This document shows positions 57,052-64,000 of a stretch of 64,000 bases of DNA, piece by piece. The notes below the pieces were generated by a model. It was given only the letters and a program-made list of their open reading frames with translations. It was not told the DNA's origin and searched no databases. The first letter of the stretch is position 1; the number at the start of each line of letters is the position of its first letter. Source of the stretch: an uncultured Prevotellaceae bacterium (GTDB lineage Bacteria > Bacteroidota > Bacteroidia > Bacteroidales > Bacteroidaceae); contig CASFNA010000005.1 in the NCBI GenBank assembly GCA_949295905.1, positions 152,099-216,098 of the forward strand. Reading direction: 5' to 3'. A program made the translations under genes and the position numbers.

Positions 57052-58085
57052 GCGCCCCCGGCCTCCTTCCTCGCAGTGCTAAGCAGACCACAGGCGGCGT
57101 AAATGTCCTGTCCGCGGCTGGCTCTTATCGTGGTGAACACGCCATGCCCCGTAAGGTAATCGCGCAGTGCCACCATGCGCCCTTCGTCGGCTCCGTGCAA
57201 GTCAACGCCCGGTATTTGATGGAAGCGTATCAGGTTGATGCGGCATTCAAGCCCCTTCAGCAGCCTTACAATCTCGCGTGCATGAGCCTTTGAGTCGTTA
57301 AGTCCGCCGAACACGATGTACTCGAACGACAGACGGCGCTGATGACTGAAGTCGTAGCCGCGCAGCATCTCCACAATCTCTTCTATCGGCATGGCCTTCT
57401 CGGCAGGCATCAGCATTGCGCGTTGCTCATGGAGCGGCGAATGCAGGCTTATGGCCAAATGGCACTCGCTTTCCTCTATGAAACGCTTTAGCTTTCTCCT
57501 CACACCGACGCTGCTCACCGTGATGCGCTTCGGGCTCCATGCGTAACCCCACGGAGCAGTCAGGGCCTCCGTGGCGCGCAGCACATTGTCAAGATTGTCC
57601 ATCGGCTCGCCCTGTCCCATGAATACGATGTTTGTCAGCCTGTCGCGCTCGGGCAGCGAATACACTTGGTTAAGTATATCGGCCACGGTCAGATTGCCTT
57701 CAAACCCTTGCTTGCCTGTTTGGCAGAACAGACAGTTCATCTTGCAACCCACTTGCGACGACACGCACAGCGTGGCGCGGTCGTTTTCAGGTATATAGAC
57801 CGTTTCGACAAACTTTCCACCGGCTGTGGGGAACAGGTATTTCACCGTACCGTCAACCGACCTTTGGCAGTCGGCAGGCTGCATACACCCTATGACGTAC
57901 TTTTCCTTAAGCCGTTCACGGTTCTGCTTCGATATGTCCGTCATGTCGTCAATCGAGCTTACATGCCTTGTGTAGAGCCACTTGGCCATCTGTCCGCCGG
58001 AGAAAGCGGGCATGCCGAGCGACTTGGCAACGTCTTTCAGCTCGTCGGGCGACAAGCCCAGCAGTGGGGTTTTACTGTCATCCAT
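57048..58085 (-). CDS. rlmN: 23S rRNA (adenine-C2)-methyltransferase RlmN
   Basis: 345 residues from ATG 58085. The frame extends to a TTG at 58115, but that codon lies within the -7 box, so the ATG is chosen. The radical SAM cluster cysteines are Cys114, Cys118 and Cys121 in VGCKMNCLFCQTG. FMGQGEPMDNLDN, ISLHSP and the C-terminal GQDIYAACGLL with the methyl-carrying Cys are all present. It methylates A2503 of 23S rRNA and A37 of some tRNAs. Confidence 0.96.
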   Translation of the reverse strand: MDDSKTPLLGLSPDELKDVAKSLGMPAFSGGQMAKWLYTRHVSSIDDMTDISKQNRERLKEKYVIGCMQPADCQRSVDGTVKYLFPTAGGKFVETVYIPENDRATLCVSSQVGCKMNCLFCQTGKQGFEGNLTVADILNQVYSLPERDRLTNIVFMGQGEPMDNLDNVLRATEALTAPWGYAWSPKRITVSSVGVRRKLKRFIEESECHLAISLHSPLHEQRAMLMPAEKAMPIEEIVEMLRGYDFSHQRRLSFEYIVFGGLNDSKAHAREIVRLLKGLECRINLIRFHQIPGVDLHGADEGRMVALRDYLTGHGVFTTIRASRGQDIYAACGLLSTARKEAGGA

Positions 58086-58112
58086 CCTTGGCACGTCAAG
58101 TTTTTTGATTTG

Positions 58113-58120
58113 CAAACTTA
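58113..58120 (-). promoter_or_regulatory. -7 box TAAGTTTG for rlmN
   Basis: Minus strand. It covers the TTG that would otherwise start rlmN at 58115 and places the start at ATG 58085, with a leader of about 22 bases. Confidence 0.55.
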
Positions 58121-58264
58121 CAAAAAAAATCCGTTTGCAGCCCTATACAGCTGGAAAAATCGTCATTCTTTTGGCAAAAGCCGCGACTGCCTGGCGTGTA
58201 AACATCCTCTTCTTGGGGCTTGAAACGAAGCGGAGAGGCGTTTCGCCGGAGTGGTGCTTGCGCA

Positions 58265-59638
58265 TCAGTTTGAAATCGTAACGGTTGTAAAAGCGCGGAG
58301 GATGTCGTTGGGTTTGGGGGTTTGTGGTGTCTTTCCGCTTTTCACATTATATGATTTTATTTCATTTTCAGTCCCGTCCCAATATAACATAAGATTTGTC
58401 GCATTGAAGTAATCTACTTCTGCTATTTTTTCCTCATAGAAGCGGTCGAAATCATCAACAATATCTTCCCAATGCTCTTTTACATAGTTTATTTCCTCTT
58501 CATTGGCCAGCCGCCATCCAGGTATATCACTTATGGAAAGTTCTGCAATACCAGCATTTACAGCTTCTTCCAAGGATTCATTGTTACCTTCTTCAAAATC
58601 TGATATTTTCAACTCTTTCGCGGTCATCAATGTATAAACAGTCTTATTCTCAGATGTTGCCGACCTCAATACATAGCATCCTTTGTACAATTCGCCTTCT
58701 GTTGGTACGTCTGTGCCTGGTTGTTGCCCGTCGTCATCTGGAGTCACAACCGTCTCTGTGCCTTCGCTGCCGAAGGTGAAGACAATATTCACCGGTTCTT
58801 CCCATGTTGCGCCTGTTATCGTTCCGACAAGGTCGAGCCCGTCGCCGTTGAACGTACCTTCGATGCTTACCTTGTGGTTGGCATTCAGCTCTTCAGCACA
58901 TGTGTATGAATAGCTGTGAACTGTGCCTTTGACCGTAAACGACACCTTGACAGTAGCCGTACCGGCCGCCTCGAGCAGGTATGCCGGTTCGGCGCTTTTC
59001 CATGTGCCGTCGCCTGCTCCGCCAGAAAGAGCTACAACATGTTCGCCGTTTTCTCCAGAATAATTGCCGTTGAGCAACAGGTGCTCGCGCAACGGCGACA
59101 ATGATACCGATACGGCCTCCACATTGCTTGGCACGCTCTTTATCACTACGCTTTCAAGCATAATGACCTTGCGTTCTAATGCCAGTGTCAGCTTGTTTAC
59201 CTCGCCGTAAGCCAGTGTCACGGAGTTGTGGGCTGTCATAAGGTCGCCATGGCTTTGACCTTCTTTCAATTCAAGTACCGCGTCTTTTGTGGCATTTCCC
59301 TTTGTCGGCAAGTCGTATGAATCGGCATCGGCACCAGCCACGGCGTAGACGTCATACTTGCCCTCCGGCATTTTCAATGACAAGGCGTCGTCGCCTGAAG
59401 CTATTGTGCTGACTTCGACACACTTGCCGCTGTTGTCGAATATATAAACGTTTACGGGATAACTTATTTCGCCCGGCGATTCTTCGCCAGTGCCTTCTGC
59501 ATAAGCCGCACGGGTGCGTATGACCAATGTACTGTTGGCGTCTTTTGCCTCGTAAGCTTCGTCATCGGAAAATTTTTCACAAGAACAGAATGACAATGCA
59601 ATCAGAAATAACTGTAAAATCAGCAGGTGTTTTTTCAT
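58265..59638 (-). CDS. FimB/Mfa2-like fimbrial anchor or tip lipoprotein
   Basis: 457 residues. The lipobox SFCSC gives acylated Cys20. The early part (TLVIRTRAAYAEGT, INVYIFDNSGKC-like VNVYIFDNSGKCVE, LKMPEGKYDVYAVAGAD) follows the FimB/Mfa2 family, whose members end or anchor type V fimbriae. Two beta domains follow, then a Gly/Asp/Pro linker near 300-315 and a C-terminal module (GWRLANEEEINYVKEHWEDI) resembling those of tip adhesins. A fimbrillin-like gene lies about 3.6 kb upstream on the same strand, with the sigma factor cluster between. Confidence 0.8.
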   Translation of the reverse strand: MKKHLLILQLFLIALSFCSCEKFSDDEAYEAKDANSTLVIRTRAAYAEGTGEESPGEISYPVNVYIFDNSGKCVEVSTIASGDDALSLKMPEGKYDVYAVAGADADSYDLPTKGNATKDAVLELKEGQSHGDLMTAHNSVTLAYGEVNKLTLALERKVIMLESVVIKSVPSNVEAVSVSLSPLREHLLLNGNYSGENGEHVVALSGGAGDGTWKSAEPAYLLEAAGTATVKVSFTVKGTVHSYSYTCAEELNANHKVSIEGTFNGDGLDLVGTITGATWEEPVNIVFTFGSEGTETVVTPDDDGQQPGTDVPTEGELYKGCYVLRSATSENKTVYTLMTAKELKISDFEEGNNESLEEAVNAGIAELSISDIPGWRLANEEEINYVKEHWEDIVDDFDRFYEEKIAEVDYFNATNLMLYWDGTENEIKSYNVKSGKTPQTPKPNDILRAFTTVTISN

Positions 59639-59667
59639 GTTTTTAGTTTTTAAAGTATTTATACATG

Positions 59668-59675
59668 CAAATATA
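59668..59675 (-). promoter_or_regulatory. -7 box TATATTTG for the FimB/Mfa2-like gene
   Basis: Minus-strand TATATTTG about 30 bases before ATG 59638. The 280-base gap to the next gene is otherwise AT-rich near the promoter, with nothing else recognised. Confidence 0.55.
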
Positions 59676-59921
59676 ATGGTTTTCGGGCTTTTTAACTAAA
59701 AACGCTTAAAAAATAATTCTTTTACGTTGCTTGATTTGTCATTATTTAACATGTGTGTGCTTTGTCACATTATTATATTAAAGGGATAATGTGCCAGGCT
59801 GCCGTTGGCAATTCCTATGGATACGGTTTATATAGAAGCGCGATGCCTGTTCGCTCCCGCCTTTGCTTGTGCGGTTGGATGGCATCGTGCGTCTGTTGTT
59901 GTCATGTGTGGTCGTCCGCCA

Positions 59922-60377
59922 CTATTTCCCTATTACGTTCTTTATGTCTTGCAGCGTAAGGTCGCCCGTCAGTACGATGACGCTTGTTTCGTCCTCGTCA
60001 ATGTTGAGCATGATGTACTGCTTCTTGCCTCGGGCGTATTCCTTCATGTATATGCCGGTGTGCTCGTCGCTGTCGCTTACGTTCATCAGGTTCTCGTATT
60101 TCTCTTTGGCAATAATCTGCCGACATCCCTTGTTAAGGGCGTTGGCGGCCGCCTTGGTTTCGGTGTTGAGTATCTGTATGTTGTCGAGCTTTGAGGCCAC
60201 TGCGGCGAAGTTCATGCCGTTGCTCTTCATGTCGGGCATCATGCCGAGCAGTGCTTTCGACACATATACGGACGTTACACCCTTGATGCCTCCGAATTTC
60301 GTTGTAAACGATTCTTGCGCTGCAAGGCTGGCGGTTATGAGCACCGCCGCCACGAATGTTGATATCAGCTTTTTCAT
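59922..60377 (-). CDS. DUF4252-family secreted protein (paralogue 1)
   Basis: 151 residues from ATG 60377, which overlaps the anti-sigma-like gene by the four bases ATGA; the long frame upstream is a shadow of that gene. Signal peptide MKKLISTFVAAVLITASLAA. The mature part has the DUF4252 layout: a helical start, SKLDNIQILNTETKAAANAL, and an end YIMLNIDEDETSVIVLTGDL. Function unknown; likely periplasmic. Third gene of the sigma/anti-sigma operon. Confidence 0.85.
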   Translation of the reverse strand: MKKLISTFVAAVLITASLAAQESFTTKFGGIKGVTSVYVSKALLGMMPDMKSNGMNFAAVASKLDNIQILNTETKAAANALNKGCRQIIAKEKYENLMNVSDSDEHTGIYMKEYARGKKQYIMLNIDEDETSVIVLTGDLTLQDIKNVIGK

Positions 60378-60895
60378 TTTAGGTCGGTTTTTGTCATTTC
60401 CATACATTTGCTTAGCTTGCGGTTCAGTTCTGCGGTTTTTTCCTGTGCCGCCGCCATCTGGTCGAAGCCTTTGTTGAGCGTGGCCGAGAACTCTACCAGT
60501 GCCGTCCGGGCTTGTGCCAGCGCGGCTTGCTCGTCGGGCATGATGCTTGTCCGTCCGTGCAGGTATGTGCCGAGCATGGCCACGGCGAGCACGCTGGCGG
60601 CAATGCCGCAGGCTTGGCGCAGGCGCATTGCCAGTCGCAGGGTGGGGCGTCGGGCTGCGCTGTCGGCCTCGCCGCTCCATTGGTCTATCCGTGCCTCGAG
60701 CCGCCGGTCGAGGCCGTCGGGCTTTGCGCCGGTAGTACGGACGGCGTGCATGGCCGTGAAGAAGCGTTGTTCGGCCTTCAGGCTGCCGTGTGCGCCGCCG
60801 TCGTTGAGCAACTGCGCCAAGCGTGCCTCCTCCTCTTCGGTGGTCAGCCCGTCGTAGTAGCGTGCCAACAGCTCTTTAATGTCATTTGTTGCCAT
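60374..60895 (-). CDS. Membrane protein, probable anti-sigma factor
   Basis: 173 residues. A cytoplasmic N-terminal part (IKELLARYYDGLTTEEEEAR, resembling the short zinc-free anti-sigma helix set of Bacteroidetes) is followed by a transmembrane helix at about 94-112 and a coiled periplasmic end. No zinc-binding His/Cys motif. It overlaps the ECF sigma gene by 14 bases and the DUF4252 gene by 4. The call depends mainly on position and topology. Confidence 0.75.
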   Translation of the reverse strand: MATNDIKELLARYYDGLTTEEEEARLAQLLNDGGAHGSLKAEQRFFTAMHAVRTTGAKPDGLDRRLEARIDQWSGEADSAARRPTLRLAMRLRQACGIAASVLAVAMLGTYLHGRTSIMPDEQAALAQARTALVEFSATLNKGFDQMAAAQEKTAELNRKLSKCMEMTKTDLK

Positions 60896-61394
60896 AATTG
60901 ATGATTGCGTTGAATTGTTCGCGTAAAGTCTTTCTCGCCCTGCTTAGCGTGACGCGTATGTTCGTAAGGCCAAGCCCCGTGGCCTGTGCTATTTCGTCGT
61001 AGCCGAGGCCGTTTACGTCGCGCATGACGACCAGCAGGCGCGCTGTTTCAGGCAGGCTTGCCATGCACCGGCGCATTATTGCCGCGTGGTCTTTGGCTTC
61101 TACTTCCTCCGCAGTGTCGGTCTGCGCCGCTTTCCGCATTGTTTCGATGCCGTTGCTGTCGATTGTCAAGTGCCTGCTCCGTAGCCTGTCGTAGCAGACG
61201 TGTTTCACCAGCGTCACGCAGTAGGCTTCGGCGTTGTCCATGCGTGGCAGGGTGTCGCGCCGCGTCCACAGGCGGAGGTAGGCGTCCTGCACGGCGTCTT
61301 CGGCCTCCTGTCCGTCGCATGTCAGGCTTAGAGCCACTGCGTACATCCTGCCGCTGTATGGCATGAACCGTTGTTTGAACTCTTCGCCTGTCAT
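60882..61394 (-). CDS. ECF-type RNA polymerase sigma factor
   Basis: 170 residues. Region 2 (MYAVALSLTCDGQEAEDAVQ, then DAYLRLWTRRDTLPRMDNAE with core and -10 contacts) and region 4 (LPETARLLVVMRDVNGLGYD, then EIAQATGLGLTNIRVTLSRA with the HTH) are present, and no region 3. It directs transcription of a small regulon, probably including this operon. Translationally coupled to the anti-sigma-like gene. A broken word-repeat hairpin separates it from the DUF4252 gene upstream. Confidence 0.93.
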   Translation of the reverse strand: MTGEEFKQRFMPYSGRMYAVALSLTCDGQEAEDAVQDAYLRLWTRRDTLPRMDNAEAYCVTLVKHVCYDRLRSRHLTIDSNGIETMRKAAQTDTAEEVEAKDHAAIMRRCMASLPETARLLVVMRDVNGLGYDEIAQATGLGLTNIRVTLSRARKTLREQFNAIINYGNK

Positions 61395-61399
61395 TTTGG

Positions 61400-61520
61400 T
61401 TTTGCGGTTATATGGTTATGGGGTTATACGGTTTTACGGCTATGTGGCAGTGATGTTTATGGATTTTGGTTTATATAGAGTATGCGGCAATTATACCGTA
61501 AAACCCTATAACCGTACAGC
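61400..61520. repeat. Word-repeat hairpin GGTTATACGG before the sigma factor gene
   Basis: GGTTATACGGTTTTACGG (61422-61439) pairs with CCGTAAAACCCTATAACC (61496-61513) with one mismatch; further GGTTATATGG words flank it. Unlike the others, it lies upstream of a gene start. Confidence 0.7.
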
Positions 61521-61526
61521 TGCCCA

Positions 61527-61997
61527 TCAGAAGTTAATCGTCTTGTTGTTTATAAGCTGGCCTATCTTGTCTTTGGGTATGCTTCCGGCGAAGTACACCA
61601 TCACGCAGTCGTCGCCGTCAGACACTGACACTACGACTTCCTTGACTGTATCGTCTTCCGTTCGGCCGAGCACTTTCACGCGGTCGTCCCCGTCGAATGC
61701 GGTCACTATCGGCTCGTATGCCTCGTCCAGTTCGGCGGTCTTGCTGTTGAACGCGTCTGTCTTGGCCTTGTCTGCCCCCTCCATTACCACCACGCAGCCG
61801 TTGTCGATGTCCTTAAATAGTTGCTCCAGGTCGTTGCTGCCCGTCTTGCCCATCTGCGTGGCAAGCGTCTCCTTGTTGAAGCGTATTACCATCGCGCCGT
61901 TGTCCTTTTCCAGTTCGTTGATTACTTCGTCGGCCGTCTTTGCGGCTCCCGTAAGGCATAGCGCTGCCGTCACGATTAGTGTGAAAATCTTTTTCAT
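61527..61997 (-). CDS. DUF4252-family secreted protein (paralogue 2)
   Basis: 156 residues. Signal peptide MKKIFTLIVTAALCLTGAA. The mature part resembles paralogue 3 closely in layout: TADEVINELEKDNGAMVIRF, DIDNGCVVVMEGADKAKTDA, and an end SVSDGDDCVMVYFAGSIPKD, against ADGDDCTLVRLKG in paralogue 3. It lies 33 bases after paralogue 3 on the same strand and ahead of the sigma gene. Function unknown. Confidence 0.85.
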   Translation of the reverse strand: MKKIFTLIVTAALCLTGAAKTADEVINELEKDNGAMVIRFNKETLATQMGKTGSNDLEQLFKDIDNGCVVVMEGADKAKTDAFNSKTAELDEAYEPIVTAFDGDDRVKVLGRTEDDTVKEVVVSVSDGDDCVMVYFAGSIPKDKIGQLINNKTINF

Positions 61998-62030
61998 TGT
62001 GCGTTACGTTTTATTTGTTTTCAATGTATT

Positions 62031-62495
62031 TCAGTTTTTGTTCCCGACCATCCGCTGTACGTCCTCCTGCGTCAGCTTGCCTTTCAGGCGGACAAGGGTG
62101 CAGTCATCGCCGTCAGCCACTGCTACCAGCAGCTCCCTTATGCTTCCGTTCTTCATCCTGCCGAACAGCTGCACCGTCCCGTCCTCGTCGCAGACGCGTG
62201 CCAGCGGCAGGTAGACGCACGTGTCAAGCTGGGCTACGCATTCAAGGAACTTCCTCTTCGACGCCTCTCCGCCGTCGTCTATCGTCACAATGGTGCCGCT
62301 GCGTATGTGGTGCATTGCCCCTTTCAACGCTCCGTCCGTCAGGCCCGGCAGCAGGGCCATAGTCAGCCTGTTCAGCCTGACGGTGAACGCCTTGCCGTCC
62401 GCGCGTATGTCGCGTATCACCTCGTTGCTCGTCTTCGCCGCAGCCGCGAGGCATAGCGTCGCCGCCAGCATGATTAGCGTAAATGTCCTTTTCAT
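62031..62495 (-). CDS. DUF4252-like secreted protein (paralogue 3)
   Basis: 154 residues from ATG 62495; an in-frame GTG three codons earlier is less likely. Signal peptide MKRTFTLIMLAATLCLAAAA. It shares with paralogue 2 the start KTSNEVIRDIRADGKAFTVR, a central IRSGTIVTIDDGGEASKRKF and the end LVAVADGDDCTLVRLKGKLT. First gene of this leftward cluster, with a -7 box at 62573-62580. Confidence 0.82.
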   Translation of the reverse strand: MKRTFTLIMLAATLCLAAAAKTSNEVIRDIRADGKAFTVRLNRLTMALLPGLTDGALKGAMHHIRSGTIVTIDDGGEASKRKFLECVAQLDTCVYLPLARVCDEDGTVQLFGRMKNGSIRELLVAVADGDDCTLVRLKGKLTQEDVQRMVGNKN

Positions 62496-62572
62496 CGCCT
62501 TCACGTTTTATGTTCTTTATAATGCAGACGTAATAACTCGCGTTTTTGTTACATCGGAAACGTGATTTTTTG

Positions 62573-62580
62573 CAAAAATA
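62573..62580 (-). promoter_or_regulatory. -7 box TATTTTTG for the DUF4252/sigma cluster
   Basis: Minus strand, about 78 bases before ATG 62495. It does not tell whether the sigma gene is read from here. Confidence 0.45.
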
Positions 62581-62587
62581 TCTTTTA

Positions 62588-62766
62588 GTCTTTCACCGCA
62601 GTGGGTAATGCGCTGGCTTCCAGCATGTTTCATGGTGAAAGATGGTGTCAGTGCATCTTTCATGTCTTTCACCGCCTTTCACCAGCTGGTGAAAGATGAG
62701 ACTGACAAACTTTCACCGCCTAACGCCTTGGCTTACAGCGAGTTGCCACATGCGGTGAAAGATTGA
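62588..62766. repeat. GGTGAAAG word patch with a 20-bp palindrome
   Basis: The word CTTTCACC or its complement GGTGAAAG occurs seven times in about 180 bases. At 62676-62695 it forms the perfect palindrome CTTTCACCAGCTGGTGAAAG. Confidence 0.75.
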
Positions 62767-62805
62767 AGGAGAAACGGCCTCGCATTTTATATTCTAATGT
62801 TTTGC

Positions 62806-62886
62806 AATATGCGGCCTTTCGCTGTATGAAAGGCCATGTTTTGCACGGTGAAAGGCCGCATATTGCGGCGCCGTTTGCCGTCCTCT
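62806..62886. repeat. Four-unit 22-bp-period array (copy 11, AT-variant)
   Basis: Units AATATGCGGCCTTTC, GAAAGGCCATGTTTT, GAAAGGCCGCATATT, CGTTTGCCGTCCTCT; spacers gctgtat, gcacggt, gcggcgc. Unit 3 is the exact reverse complement of unit 1, including the unusual AATATGC half. Confidence 0.85.
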
Positions 62887-62983
62887 GTTTACAGCCTTTC
62901 CTTTTTCTGTTTTTTGCGTCTCCGTTGTTTCCGTTTTCGTTTGTTTTTGTGTTTCTGTCAGTGGCTTCTGCGTTTCCTTGTTT

Positions 62984-63126
62984 CGGCGTGATTTGTAATC
63001 CGCCGAAATATACTATAAGGATTTGCAATCCGCTTAAACCGTCTTGCCTTGTTGTCAGCAAACAAGGAGCAGTCAATCGGATTACAAATCCTTATAATAA
63101 GAACCGGCGGATTGCAAATCCGCCGG
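62984..63126. repeat. Nested inverted repeat of GGATTTGCAATCC units
   Basis: Four units: CGGCGTGATTTGTAATCC plus GCCG (62984-63005), TATAAGGATTTGCAATCCG (63014-63032), CGGATTACAAATCCTTATA (63078-63096), and CCGGCGGATTGC plus AAATCCGCCGG (63104-63126). The inner two pair with each other and the outer two with each other, around a third stem CCTTGTT/AACAAGG (63047-63053, 63061-63067). One long hairpin results. Confidence 0.8.
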
Positions 63127-63214
63127 AACTAATTTTTATGTATGGTTACAATAGGGATAATCTTATTCTGCAAACAAGATGCTGCCCCATGTGATGCCTT
63201 GCCAAACGTTACCG

Positions 63215-64000
63215 TTAGTTATTAATAGTTTCGGTTTCCGTGATGCCCCATTCGGTGTCAATTTTTGCAGTGAAGGTCACTTGGGTATAACCGGCATATT
63301 GCACATCGCCTTGCAGTATGATGTGCGTGTCGGGCTTGACAGGCACATTCTCTATTTCCGTTTCCGCACCGTCATTGGTCAGTGTCAATATCTGGTTTTC
63401 CTCACCGTCTGCCAAGACATAGAACGAGAATACATCGCTGTTGGCAGGAACAGTAGTCTGCAATGTTTTGGAGCAAGTGCTTCCGTTGCTTGTCCGGTTA
63501 ATTGGTTCTCCGGAATTTACGTTAAAACCGGTATAGGTGGTGGGTACGTGGATGGATAGCGTTTTCCCTGGTGACACCGCTGTGGTGGTGTTCAAGGTGA
63601 TTTTGCTTACCGCATGTTGCAACTCCGCCGTTATAGCTGCCGACGTTTGCGTTCCTCCCCAGGTGGTGCTGGCTGTGTATGCGATGTCGGGAGTCAGAAG
63701 GTTGTCTGCCATTGTCACTTGGTTGAGACCATTTGCAGTAGTATAATAGTCGGCTCCACGGTCTGCCCAAAACAAGATTCTGTGTGTTTTGGTGGGATTC
63801 AGCGTGACGGTTTTCGTAAATCCGCCTGCTTCCGTTCCGTCCATTGTTAAAGGAGTTTCATAGCCTTCCAACGGTTGGCTGTTTTCGTCAAGAATCTGAA
63901 TGAGGCATCGCGTCACTTCTTCATCGCCACTGGCATTGGTAGCGCGTGTCGTCATTCCTTCAGTGGGCATGGCTACAGAGATAGTTACGGGCTTCAGCCC
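63215..64000 (-). CDS. Fimbrillin-like protein (5' end beyond window)
   Basis: The frame is open from the right edge to the stop at 63215, giving 261 residues. The start is missing: codons upstream of the first internal ATG (63970) read GLKPVTISVAM and clearly belong. The phrases ISVAMPTEGMTTRATNASGD, then HRILFWADRGADYYTT and AELQHAVSKITLNTT, are those of fimbrillin-like (FimA/Mfa1-related or DUF6562) surface subunits, lipid-anchored and secreted. It is probably paired functionally with the FimB/Mfa2-like gene. Confidence 0.75.
   Translation of the reverse strand, partial: GLKPVTISVAMPTEGMTTRATNASGDEEVTRCLIQILDENSQPLEGYETPLTMDGTEAGGFTKTVTLNPTKTHRILFWADRGADYYTTANGLNQVTMADNLLTPDIAYTASTTWGGTQTSAAITAELQHAVSKITLNTTTAVSPGKTLSIHVPTTYTGFNVNSGEPINRTSNGSTCSKTLQTTVPANSDVFSFYVLADGEENQILTLTNDGAETEIENVPVKPDTHIILQGDVQYAGYTQVTFTAKIDTEWGITETETINN

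Larger units (their letters stand above)
62496..63214. other. Repeat-dense intergenic region, about 720 bases
   Basis: It holds, from left to right, a promoter, a patch of CTTTCACC/GGTGAAAG words with a perfect palindrome, array copy 11, and a nested four-part inverted repeat. No gene seen. Confidence 0.7.

Noticed and set aside
60378-60680. N-terminal extension of the first DUF4252 protein
   Set aside because: The extension is an Arg/His/Pro-rich alternative reading of the anti-sigma-like gene; the signal peptide begins at ATG 60377.

Overview
The window comes from a Bacteroidales chromosome, most likely Prevotellaceae. The reasons are: promoters of the Bacteroidetes type (TAnnTTTG at -7, sometimes TTG 19-20 bases upstream), Bacteroidota-restricted families (DUF5690, DUF4252, DUF4369, DUF4837, FimB/Mfa2), two proteins with type IX secretion C-terminal domains, an SLBB/Wzz/Wzx/Wzy polysaccharide locus, and an unusually rich set of intergenic repeats. 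The genus assignment is an inference. Most genes are ordinary chromosomal genes. I see no prophage, transposase, CRISPR array or rRNA operon.

Layout. 1-13.6 kb: DUF5690 transporter-like protein (cut by the left edge), HTH protein, sodium:solute symporter, trxB with a thiol peroxidase, a lipoprotein, mfd, a lipoprotein metallo-beta-lactamase-fold hydrolase, and a polyprenol-phosphate glycosyltransferase followed by plsC. 13.6-22.2 kb: a type IX-secreted repeat protein, a membrane-anchored TPR/HTH regulator, and a leftward cluster ending in pyrC and a metallophosphoesterase. 23-30 kb: a histidine utilisation operon (ftcD, a small AT-rich membrane protein, hutU, hutH, hutI) that would convert histidine to glutamate and deliver the formimino carbon to tetrahydrofolate. 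30-38 kb: secreted and regulatory genes, a Wzi-type capsule assembly protein, dnaX, asnA. 38.9-48.1 kb: a compact exopolysaccharide locus (export, chain length, flippase, polymerase, three glycosyltransferases) without an initiating transferase. 48.5-58 kb: CotH protein, tRNA-His, secG/TPR/lptE/sigma-54-activator cluster, pdxA/DUF4837/rlmN. 58-64 kb: a FimB/Mfa2-like fimbrial protein, an ECF sigma/anti-sigma/DUF4252 cluster, and a fimbrillin-like gene cut by the right edge.

The most striking feature is not a gene. Eleven intergenic loci carry the same architecture: exactly four 15-bp quasi-palindromic units (consensus RAAAGRCSGYCTTTY) separated by exactly 7-nt spacers. This gives a strict 22-bp period and an 81-bp array, and in about half of them an 11-bp dyad of the form TTGAnnnTCAA lies beside the array. 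The sequences have diverged but the count and spacing have not. A second repeat family, a GC-rich palindrome, has been accepted twice in frame inside mfd and encodes a similar peptide both times. A third group consists of hairpins made of reiterated short words that sit against stop codons.
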